From positions 1 through 5,231 of the forward strand of contig JALVUH010000154.1 in the NCBI GenBank assembly GCA_027035735.1: a stretch of 5,231 nucleotides of DNA, written 5' to 3'. The first letter of the stretch is position 1. Each line of letters starts with the position of its first letter. Shown here piece by piece: positions 1 to 4,981 of this stretch. The translations under genes were made by a program, and so were the position numbers. The notes under the pieces are model-generated. The model made no database searches. It had not been told where the DNA came from and saw only the letters and a program-made list of their open reading frames with translations. This DNA is from Nautiliaceae bacterium (GTDB taxonomy: Bacteria; Campylobacterota; Campylobacteria; Campylobacterales; Nautiliaceae).

Positions 1-1
1 A

Positions 2-304
2 CCGCTTGACTGGAAATATTTAAGAACTAAAGAAGTTTTATGTCTTATCCAAAAGCTAATAGATGGAGAGTTAGTCAATCAAGTGAATAATAACTGCGGA
101 GTATCAAAGATAACTAATGCAATAGCCCACATTAGAAAGTATATCGGTTATGAAAATATTATGAATGTGAGAATTGAGGGGCTTAGATGTGATTGTTATG
201 AGTTGGTAAGAACTCCAAAAACTATTGCAAAGATGACAAAACTTAGAAATATTATTGAAGCAAGATTAAGAGAGCCTTTAAAGAGAAAAGGGAAAAGAGG
301 ATGA
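2..304 (+). CDS. Phage-type helix-turn-helix protein, 5' partial
   Basis: The frame is open from the left edge and gives 100 residues before a TGA stop. A GTG at 83 could start a 73-residue protein, but the recognisable domain begins before it, so I read the gene as running in from outside. The visible order is an amphipathic helix (RTKEVLCLIQKLIDGE), a second helix region with GVSKITNAIAHIRKYIG, and a beta-hairpin-like end (NVRIEGLRCDCYELV). This matches the general pattern of the small phage helix-turn-helix family HTH_39 (PF14090): a helix, a 'gi.ri...I..LR...G' segment, then a strand pair ending in Y.L. The tail is strongly basic (KRKGKRG), which suits DNA binding. The stop overlaps the next possible start as ATGA. 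The family match is by eye. The direction and edge truncation are certain; the regulatory role is inferred. Confidence 0.6.
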   Translation, partial: PLDWKYLRTKEVLCLIQKLIDGELVNQVNNNCGVSKITNAIAHIRKYIGYENIMNVRIEGLRCDCYELVRTPKTIAKMTKLRNIIEARLREPLKRKGKRG

Positions 305-399
305 AAATATTCATTCTTTATTTAATCGGCTTGGAATTATATCTAAAGGCATTTTTTAAGTTTATGAAAAATATATTCCAAATAAAAGGGAAAAGATGA
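301..399 (+). CDS. Possible 32-residue hydrophobic peptide
   Basis: This short frame begins in an ATGA overlap with the preceding stop. It has an AAGGGA ribosome-binding site at 288-293, 7 nt before the ATG. The product starts with a hydrophobic stretch (IFILYLIGLELYLKAFF) that could form one membrane helix, then a basic tail (QIKGKR). The end of the frame (384-396) repeats 13 bases found just before its own start (286-298), so part of it may come from a local duplication. The stop lies in the loop of the hairpin at 384-412, as expected for the last gene of a transcript. No family is recognised, and a chance frame in AT-rich DNA remains possible. Confidence 0.3.
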   Translation: MKIFILYLIGLELYLKAFFKFMKNIFQIKGKR

Positions 400-412
400 T
401 GTTCCCTCTTTT
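384..412. terminator. Possible bidirectional intrinsic terminator
   Basis: GGGAA (388-392) pairs with TTCCC (402-406) around a 9-nt loop. The stem is extended by an A-run on the left pairing with a T-run on the right, with one bulged C at 408. The rightward transcript would end in TCTTTT and the leftward one in TTTTATTT, so both directions have a U-rich tail. It lies between two converging gene groups, where such a structure is expected. The stem is short, so strength is uncertain. Confidence 0.4.
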
Positions 413-504
413 AAAGGCTAAAAAGAGCTTTTTTAATTCAAGAGGTGTAATTATAGCTATAAATGGAAAAAATGCAATAGAAGCTAAAAGAGAGGCAAAT
501 AAGA

Positions 505-615
505 CTATTTTTCTAATAGCTTTTCAAGTTTATCAAAAATACCAAGATGAAATACACTATCAAGGGCGTAAATTGTTACCATTACAGCAGAAAACACCGC
601 TAAAAATTCAAGCAT
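505..615 (-). CDS. Small single-helix membrane peptide, 36 residues
   Basis: The start ATG (615-613) overlaps the end of the upstream membrane-protein gene by 8 bases (ATGCTTGA), the same size of junction that links that gene to the repressor gene. The peptide starts MLEFLAVFSAVMVTIYALDS, a clear membrane helix, and continues with a charged amphipathic end (FDKLEKLLEK). The overlap chain and the well-formed helix argue that it is real and translationally coupled. No family name is recognised; small membrane peptides of this shape are common in prophage regions. A second open frame continues past its stop in the -1 frame (see findings), so the true C-terminus could be longer. Confidence 0.55.
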   Translation of the reverse strand: MLEFLAVFSAVMVTIYALDSVFHLGIFDKLEKLLEK

Positions 616-853
616 TTTTTAATCCTTTTTTTATTTGCTCTAATTCTTTTTGTATTTTACCAGCTTTATGTAAATTTACCAAAAGCCCTATAAGAGAAAA
701 AGTACCAATTATTCCAGCACTTATTGAAAATACATTAACGTCTTTTATATTTGTTATAAGTGTAGCACTACCACCAAAACCAGCACCAAAAAGTAATAAT
801 TTATCCCTCATAATAGAATATTCAGCTTTTAAAACTTCTAATTTATCACTCAT
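608..853 (-). CDS. Two-helix membrane protein next to repressor
   Basis: This is an 81-residue protein. A short charged N-terminal helix (DKLEVLKAEYSIMRDK, about residues 3-18) is followed by a first membrane segment (LLLFGAGFGGSATLITNI, about 19-36), a short loop, and a second one (VFSISAGIIGTFSLIGLLVNL, about 41-61). It ends in a charged amphipathic helix (KIQKELEQIKKGLKNA). Its ATG overlaps the repressor stop by 8 bases (846-853), which suggests translational coupling. The layout, two membrane helices between charged ends, resembles small hypothetical proteins I associate with Campylobacterota genomes and prophages; no function is established that I know of. Its pairing with a repressor suggests expression in the quiet state. 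A role in exclusion or immunity is only a guess. Confidence 0.8.
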   Translation of the reverse strand: MSDKLEVLKAEYSIMRDKLLLFGAGFGGSATLITNIKDVNVFSISAGIIGTFSLIGLLVNLHKAGKIQKELEQIKKGLKNA

Positions 854-1067
854 TATCTTCCTTTACAGGACAGACCTTTTCTTTTATATCGTCTATGATT
901 TTGGCTTTGATGTAGTTATCCAGCCAAGTTTCAGCCCATTTGGGAACTTCATTGTTATTTTTCCAATTAGCAGAAATACTATCAGGATTAAGACCTGTCA
1001 TTTTTGCAAATTCTTTAATAGTCAATTTGCATTCTTTAAGTTTATTTTTGAACTCTTGATAATTCAT
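846..1067 (-). CDS. Helix-turn-helix repressor (XRE/Cro-like)
   Basis: This 73-residue protein has a helix-turn-helix in its first half: FKNKLKECKLTIKEFAKMTG (helices 1 and 2), then LNPDSISANWK (recognition helix). It continues with a VPKWAETWLDNY segment that I associate with small XRE-like regulators of Campylobacterota. The C-terminal 20 residues are charged and may be flexible. It would bind operators as a dimer. An AAAGG ribosome-binding site lies at 1079-1075, 7 nt before the ATG. It is the first gene of the leftward group and is transcribed away from the replication operon across a 139-bp control region, the usual place for a lysogeny-type or copy-control repressor. DNA binding is well supported; which promoters it represses is inferred. 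Confidence 0.85.
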   Translation of the reverse strand: MNYQEFKNKLKECKLTIKEFAKMTGLNPDSISANWKNNNEVPKWAETWLDNYIKAKIIDDIKEKVCPVKEDNE

Positions 1068-1102
1068 ATAACAACCTTTAAAAATTTATCATTTATAAGA
1101 AA

Positions 1103-1111
1103 ATTATATCA
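1103..1111 (-). promoter_or_regulatory. Leftward promoter, extended -10 (TGaTATAAT)
   Basis: On the minus strand the sequence reads TGA followed by a perfect TATAAT (1108-1103), preceded by a run of T. An extended -10 with little or no -35 is typical of Campylobacterota promoters. Transcription would start near 1096, leaving a leader of about 30 nt that contains the repressor ribosome-binding site. The -10 lies inside the first of the three 32-bp-spaced sites, so the repressor may control its own gene. Confidence 0.5.
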
Positions 1112-1139
1112 AAAACTTAACAATCATAAAGATAATATC

Positions 1140-1168
1140 TTGACAATACTTTTATTTTATAAGATAAT
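1140..1168 (+). promoter_or_regulatory. Rightward promoter of the replication operon
   Basis: There is a perfect -35 TTGACA (1140-1145), a 17-bp spacer, and a -10 of GATAAT (1163-1168, five of six consensus bases). Transcription would start near 1175 and give a short leader of about 30 nt before the first gene. This is the strongest sigma70-type promoter visible in the window. It points into the six-gene operon. Confidence 0.7.
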
Positions 1169-1206
1169 TATTTTGAAAACTTATAAAAAATAAGAAAGGA
1201 AACCAA

Positions 1207-1590
1207 ATGACACCAGCAAAAATTATTCCAATAAGTGAGAACAAAGCAATCAAACTAAATGCAAGAGGTGAAGAGGAGTTAGTAGAGCTAAAAGCAGTGG
1301 ATAGCAAATTCTACAACAAAGCACCTGTAAAAGAGAGATTATCTCTTAAAGGCGTTATCAGCTTACTTGGTAGCAATGATAACGAGATAGAAGAAGCAGG
1401 AGCGTTAATTGATGTAATAGACGGCTTTTTAAGTGACAGATTTATTACTGGCGTATATCTTGAAGAAGATGAAGAAGCAAAAGATGAAATTAGAAAAGTT
1501 TTAAGAATGCTTGATATTTTAAAAAGCAAATTAGACACAATTCAAAGACTTAACAGCGTGTCAATTAATTCACTATTAGACTTAAATTAA
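1207..1590 (+). CDS. Unknown acidic protein, first operon gene
   Basis: This 127-residue protein is preceded by AAAGGA (1195-1200), 6 nt before the ATG, and is the first gene after the rightward promoter. The N-terminal third is mixed (MTPAKIIPISENKAIKLN), followed by a segment rich in Ile, Leu and Ser (LSLKGVISLLGSNDNEIEEA). The rest is acidic and mostly helical, with EEDEEAKDEIRKVLRMLDIL near residues 86-105, which could form a coiled coil. No cysteines, signal peptide or membrane segment are seen. I do not recognise the family. As first gene of an operon ending in replication proteins, it could be an early regulator or replication accessory factor, but nothing in the sequence proves it. 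Confidence 0.75.
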   Translation: MTPAKIIPISENKAIKLNARGEEELVELKAVDSKFYNKAPVKERLSLKGVISLLGSNDNEIEEAGALIDVIDGFLSDRFITGVYLEEDEEAKDEIRKVLRMLDILKSKLDTIQRLNSVSINSLLDLN

Positions 1591-1600
1591 AGGAGAGACA

Positions 1601-1825
1601 ATGAATGCAAAACTTTTAAGAACCGCAAAAAATATTGATGTAGCAGTTAGGTTTTTAGGAGAAAAAATTGATGAGTTGGATGAGGTTTTAGAAAAACTTG
1701 ATGGTAATTGCGAAATGAAAGACGAAGTAGTAGAGCTTGACCGCTTAACAAGTGATTTTAATGAATTGTATGAACTGCTTAATAATTTAAGCGAAGAGTT
1801 AAATGAAGCAGTTAATGCTAAATAA
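1601..1825 (+). CDS. Unknown small acidic coiled-coil protein
   Basis: This 74-residue protein follows an AAGGAG ribosome-binding site (1590-1595) 5 nt before its ATG and begins 10 bp after the previous stop. Almost the whole chain from about residue 15 is predicted helical, with heptad-like spacing of Leu, Ile and Val among Glu and Asp (for example EKIDELDEVLEKL and LYELLNNLSEELNEA). It is strongly acidic. The likely form is an oligomer or a protein-binding helical hairpin. An acidic DNA-mimic role can be imagined but is not supported by any specific motif. The family is not recognised. Confidence 0.7.
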   Translation: MNAKLLRTAKNIDVAVRFLGEKIDELDEVLEKLDGNCEMKDEVVELDRLTSDFNELYELLNNLSEELNEAVNAK

Positions 1826-1846
1826 TGAAAATTTAAAGGATTTTTA

Positions 1847-2017
1847 ATGAAAAAAGAAATAAAAATCTTTGAAATAAGCAAAGGTATCTACCAAATAGAA
1901 GCAGGGAAAAAAGCTATCGTAATCCCTGCTAAAAGCCATCAGGAAGCCTTAAAAAAGGCGTGTAGGTATTTAGGTATTCATTGCAATGAATTTGCTAAAT
2001 CCTCTTTAAAGGCTTAA
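1847..2017 (+). CDS. Unknown 56-residue protein
   Basis: This short gene has a good AAAGGA (1835-1840) 6 nt before the ATG. It lies 21 bp after the previous stop and ends 2 bp before the next ATG, so it fits the operon spacing. The pattern suggests a small beta-beta-alpha fold: two strands (KIFEISKGIYQIEAG and KKAIVIPAKS), then a helix (HQEALKKACRYLGI). Two cysteines (C39 and C46) and two histidines (H31 and H45) are present, but their spacing is not a classic zinc finger. No family is recognised. Regular codons, ribosome-binding site and spacing support that it is expressed. Confidence 0.65.
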   Translation: MKKEIKIFEISKGIYQIEAGKKAIVIPAKSHQEALKKACRYLGIHCNEFAKSSLKA

Positions 2018-2019
2018 AA

Positions 2020-2301
2020 ATGACTACATTAGAGAAAGCTAAAAAGCTAAAAGAATTATATCTAAATGGGGATGAAGTAGTAAGACTTATGCAGTTTATA
2101 GGTTATGAGTTTGACAAAAGAGGCTTTACAAGTATAAGAGCCGAGAGAACTCCAAGCGTTAGAGTTAGAAAAGACGGGCTTATTAAAGACTTTGGGAGCG
2201 GTTGGAGCGGAGATATATTTGACTTGCTTCAAGAGTATCACTCAATGAGCTTTAAAGAAGCAGTGGAGTATATTCAAAAGGCTTTAAATGTTAACTTCTA
2301 A
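2020..2301 (+). CDS. Free-standing CHC2-like primase domain lacking zinc ligands
   Basis: This 93-residue protein starts 2 bp after the previous stop, with AAAGG at 2008-2012. An N-terminal helix (EKAKKLKELYLNG) is followed by residues that line up by eye with the DnaG-type CHC2 zinc-binding domain: ERTPS (42-46) matches the EKTPSF signature, DFGSGWSGDIFDLL (57-70) matches CFGCG..GD....L, and SFKEAVEYIQKAL (77-89) matches the closing FxEAV helix. In ordinary DnaG this domain binds zinc and helps choose the template site for primer synthesis. Here the expected CxxH pair is TSIR (37-40) and the CFGCG cysteines are D57 and S60; the protein has no cysteine at all. The fold is probably kept without zinc. 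Its end overlaps the Toprim-type gene by 14 bp in another frame, so the two look like one primase split into two chains. Confidence 0.75.
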   Translation: MTTLEKAKKLKELYLNGDEVVRLMQFIGYEFDKRGFTSIRAERTPSVRVRKDGLIKDFGSGWSGDIFDLLQEYHSMSFKEAVEYIQKALNVNF

Positions 2302-3109
2302 ACTACCAGACCCAAAAGAATATAAAAACTTTAAGCCTACCGCTCCTATTATCACCTTTAAAGAAGAGAGTAACTACAACCTTAAAGAAGAGATGGAAAA
2401 AGCAGGAGTTACTTTTTCTACTGGAACTATTAATTATTTTGAGCTTACAAAAATATTTGGAGATAAGTTTGTAGGAAAACTTGATTATCAACATAACGAG
2501 ACATTAAAAGCAGTTGAAAGTGATATGGTAAAGCTAAAAAGCTATATTACCCACTACAAAGATGAGTGGGGCTATATTCATACTCATTCATCTTTGGTAG
2601 TGGCTTTGTATGATAAAGCGGGGGAAATTAAGACTGCAAGTATCAGAAGATACAGAACTAAAAGCGGAAGCATTATCAAGTGGTATAAAGTCAGAGGAAG
2701 CAAAGCTGGATTTATTCCTTACAGGCTAAATGATAATTATTCATACTGCTTTGTAGCTTTTGGAATGGCTGAGGCTTTAATCTTTAATATGCTTGGGCTT
2801 GAATACTTTATTTTGCAAAGCGACAGCCAAGCGTATAATCTGCCTTATAACCCTTATTTTAAAGCCATTAAAGAGAAGTTAGAGGGCAGACATATATTGA
2901 TACTACCAGATTATGATGAAAGCGGATTTAAAGCCGCTACTTCATTAAAAGCACATCTAAAAGAGTTTAGCAAACCAAAGATAATTGAGTTTTATAAATT
3001 AGTTGATAATCCAAGCAAGGGTTACGACTTTAGAGACTACATTTTAGAAGTGCAGGATAAAGATTTGATTATTGAAAACTTACTAAAACTTTTAAAAGGA
3101 GGTAATTAA
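2288..3109 (+). CDS. Toprim-type primase-like protein with altered active site
   Basis: This 273-residue protein is translated from an ATG inside the end of the CHC2-like gene, with AAAAGG at 2276-2281 placed 6 nt before it. The middle region (about residues 85-148: SSLVVALYDKAGEI, SIRRYRTKSG, KWYKVRGSKAGFIPYRL) resembles the segment between the zinc and Toprim parts of CHC2-Toprim primases. The Toprim part follows: FVAFGMAEALIFNMLG (155-170), PDYDESGFKAA (207-217) with the metal-binding DxD at D208 and D210, and GYDFRDYI (245-252). The usual first motif has a catalytic Glu before Gly (EGxxD); here that position is F158. E162 might partly substitute. It may still be a primase, or an accessory or regulatory chain working with the upstream and downstream proteins. 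The DxD motif supports Toprim membership well; activity is uncertain. The stop and the next ATG overlap by 1 base (TAATG). Confidence 0.8.
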   Translation: MLTSKLPDPKEYKNFKPTAPIITFKEESNYNLKEEMEKAGVTFSTGTINYFELTKIFGDKFVGKLDYQHNETLKAVESDMVKLKSYITHYKDEWGYIHTHSSLVVALYDKAGEIKTASIRRYRTKSGSIIKWYKVRGSKAGFIPYRLNDNYSYCFVAFGMAEALIFNMLGLEYFILQSDSQAYNLPYNPYFKAIKEKLEGRHILILPDYDESGFKAATSLKAHLKEFSKPKIIEFYKLVDNPSKGYDFRDYILEVQDKDLIIENLLKLLKGGN

Positions 3110-4500
3110 TGCTAAGTAAAAATTATAGTGAATTATTTAATCAAGCAGTGAAAGAAAGTGAGGAAATATATAATAAAAATTATACCAAACAATCAGAAGA
3201 AATTAAACAAAATGAAGAAGAAAACGTTAAAAATGTTTCATTAAGTGATAAATTTGAATTTGGGAATTTGATAGATAAAGTCAGCGATTTAGTTTATAAC
3301 AGAACTGAGGCAAGTTACAATCAAATCCAAATAAAAGCAATTCAAAATATAGCTTATTTATTTGCTTATGGTGGCTTCAATAAAGTTATCAATAACGCTT
3401 TTTATGTGTATGACCTATCGCCTACAAGTATGGGAAAAAGCTCATTAGTGAGCCATTTAAGAACTCTTTTATTAAGACCAGCTATTAAAGAAGTAGAAGC
3501 AAAACAAAAAGAAGAGAGAGAATTAGCAAAAGAAGAAAAAAGAGCTATAAAAGGCTTTAAATCTATTCACACTGACGCAATTTCTCCAGAGGCGTTATAT
3601 ATGTATTTTATGCAAATTCCCGTGCAGATGATAGAAATGGGAGAAATGGGAAAACAAATTAAACAAGACCATAAAATACTGCCTTTTATTATTGACGCTT
3701 ATGGAAAAAGAGTTATAAATATTCCAAGTTATAAAAATTTATTAGAAGAAGCAGATAAGCATTATATAGAAAATGCACTTTTATTTGTTTATGGAGATAC
3801 TAACTTAGAGTATTTGGGGATAAAAAACTTTTACGAGCATTTAAAAGGCGGCTTATTAAATAGGGGATTAATTGCATTTAGCAACAATTTTAGAGATTTT
3901 GAAAATACTCCAAAAATTTATGAGCTTCAATTAGAGGAAATAAATGAATTTAATCTTATTGCAAGGGATATAATTGACTTTTCAAGAAGAAATGATTACA
4001 GACCTATAAGAAATGATTATATTGACAATCCTTTTTATATGGCTTTTAAAAAGGATATTTATATTCAAAAAGTAGAGCTTATGGAATACAAAAATCCATT
4101 TGCAAATCTTTATGTTAGAGTTATTCAAAATTTTAATAGCGTAATGTTTACCTTACATTTATTAGATTGTTATAAGTTAGGTTATTTTAGCGATAAGATA
4201 AGCGATATAGTTATAGAGCAAAGCGTAGAATATATGAGAAAATTTATTGCTAATTATGATGAGCTTATAGAAGAGGTATTAAGCTATAAAGAAACTCAAA
4301 ACGAACTGCTTGAGCATAAAATAATAATTAAAGTTAAAGAACTATTAGCCTTTAAAGGGGAATGTAGTCTAAGAGAAATTTATAAACCATTAAAACTCAA
4401 AAAGGATATAGTAGAAAATATTATAAGAAACTACATTAATGAATATGGAGAATTTAGAATAATTAGCAAAGGAAAACAACTAATAATAACTTCTCTTTAA
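3109..4500 (+). CDS. DUF3987-like replication ATPase with C-terminal winged helix
   Basis: This 463-residue protein has the strongest ribosome-binding site in the window (AAGGAGGT, ending at 3103), 5 nt before the ATG. Residues 1-45 are charged and probably flexible. A P-loop follows: SPTSMGKSS (104-112), with K110 and S111 in place but Ser104 where the first Gly of GxxxxGKS normally stands. Next come a Lys/Glu-rich helix (about 130-148), SPEAL (159-163), a Walker-B-like MIEMGEMG (174-181), and GLLNRGLIAF (248-257), with R252 a possible arginine finger. This order fits DUF3987-type P-loop proteins of plasmids and phages, which are thought to act as replication helicases. The last 50 or so residues (ECSLREIYKPLKLKKD, ENIIRNYINEYG, then RIISKGKQLIITSL) look like a winged helix that could bind DNA. 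The iteron region begins directly after the stop, so it may be the origin-binding protein. The family is assigned by motif, not by search. Confidence 0.8.
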   Translation: MLSKNYSELFNQAVKESEEIYNKNYTKQSEEIKQNEEENVKNVSLSDKFEFGNLIDKVSDLVYNRTEASYNQIQIKAIQNIAYLFAYGGFNKVINNAFYVYDLSPTSMGKSSLVSHLRTLLLRPAIKEVEAKQKEERELAKEEKRAIKGFKSIHTDAISPEALYMYFMQIPVQMIEMGEMGKQIKQDHKILPFIIDAYGKRVINIPSYKNLLEEADKHYIENALLFVYGDTNLEYLGIKNFYEHLKGGLLNRGLIAFSNNFRDFENTPKIYELQLEEINEFNLIARDIIDFSRRNDYRPIRNDYIDNPFYMAFKKDIYIQKVELMEYKNPFANLYVRVIQNFNSVMFTLHLLDCYKLGYFSDKISDIVIEQSVEYMRKFIANYDELIEEVLSYKETQNELLEHKIIIKVKELLAFKGECSLREIYKPLKLKKDIVENIIRNYINEYGEFRIISKGKQLIITSL

Positions 4501-4692
4501 TCTCCCTTTTAAAGGCAATTTTAAAAATAAAAATTTACTTGCATATATATATAAATAAATACGATTTTTAGTGACAGACAATTTTTATTAATTACTCTTT
4601 ATAATTCCCTATTTACCGCTATTTTAAGCCCATTGTCACTTTTTTTAAACCTGCATTTTTGTATATTTATACCCTAAGGGGACAATGGGACA

Positions 4693-4741
4693 GGGGACAA
4701 TGTCGTCAAAAGCCCTAAATTTCGGCTATTTCATTGTCTCC
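4693..4741. repeat. Hairpin built from facing iterons
   Basis: GGGGACAATG (4693-4702) pairs with CATTGTCTCC (4732-4741) over 10 bp with one G-T pair. Inside, AGCC (4711-4714) can pair with GGCT (4724-4727). The inner segment (AAAAGCCCTAAATTTCGG) is related to the loop region of the hairpin at 4951-4981, so this is one of several copies of an iteron-flanked hairpin unit. Confidence 0.55.
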
Positions 4742-4950
4742 CGACAATGGGGACAATGGGGACAATAATTTTTTTTGATATTTTATTGTGTCTATTCTTT
4801 TTTAAATTTTTAGGGGACAATGGGACAATAGAAAAATAGCTCAAAAGTCCCTAAAATACGTATATTTGAATCCTTTTTTCTTTTAAATATCAGGGGACAA
4901 TAATTTTTATTTTAATTTAATTGTCTCTATTGTCCCCGCTTTTGGAGACA

Positions 4951-4981
4951 CTTAAAAGCCCGATATTTCGGTAGTTTTAAG
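4951..4981. repeat. Two-part hairpin in the candidate origin
   Basis: CTTAAAA (4951-4957) pairs with TTTTAAG (4975-4981), and inside it CCGA (4960-4963) pairs with TCGG (4968-4971) around a TATT loop. A small internal loop (GC against TAG) separates the two stems. GGAGACA (4944-4950) and TGTCCCC (4987-4993) can extend the stem with one mismatch and a bulge, again using iteron-like arms. There is no T-run directly after it on either strand, so it is less likely to be a terminator than an origin structure. Confidence 0.6.

Larger units (their letters stand above)
1097..1174. promoter_or_regulatory. Three candidate repressor operators, 32 bp apart
   Basis: AAGAAAAT starts at 1097, AAGATAAT at 1129 and AAGATAAT at 1161: three related 8-mers in the same orientation, exactly 32 bp apart, close to three helical turns. 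The middle one is half of a perfect palindrome, AAGATA-A-TATCTT (1129-1141). The right one is half of an imperfect palindrome, AAGATAA-TTATTTT (1161-1174, one mismatch). The left site overlaps the leftward -10, the middle touches the rightward -35, and the right covers the rightward -10. This suits cooperative binding by the adjacent repressor. Low-complexity AT-rich sequence makes chance matches easier, so the assignment is tentative. Confidence 0.5.

Noticed and set aside
83..304. A complete 73-residue gene starting at GTG 83
   Set aside because: The open frame and the helix-turn-helix similarity continue upstream to the window edge, so the gene is better read as 5' truncated.
396..1193. 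Rightward open frame of 265 codons with a plausible ribosome-binding site
   Set aside because: It runs opposite to the repressor, the two-helix membrane protein and the small peptide, which have domain features, good starts and overlap junctions. Its product beyond about residue 70 is a meaningless Phe/Ile-rich shadow. The first 110 bp (396-505) could be a remnant of a gene, but I cannot support one, and the possible terminator lies at its start.
1311..1538. Leftward frame opposite the first operon gene
   Set aside because: Ser/Leu-rich composition typical of the antisense of an acidic gene; no ribosome-binding site or operon logic.
1582..1881. Leftward frame of 99 codons opposite the coiled-coil gene
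   Set aside because: Ser-rich shadow frame that would cross two well-placed rightward genes.
2303..2494. Leftward frame of 63 codons inside the Toprim-type gene
   Set aside because: Shadow of a real gene in an AT-rich region; the product is Phe/Lys-rich and lacks a recognisable pattern.
4503..4513. CCTTTTAAAGG palindrome after the ATPase stop as a terminator
   Set aside because: The palindrome has no loop and no adequate T-run. Similar CTTTAAAGGC strings also occur at 407-418 and 2003-2013, so it is more likely a common low-complexity string.
4951..4981. The hairpin as an ordinary rho-independent terminator
   Set aside because: No U-tract follows the stem on either strand; related hairpin units and iteron arms nearby explain it better.
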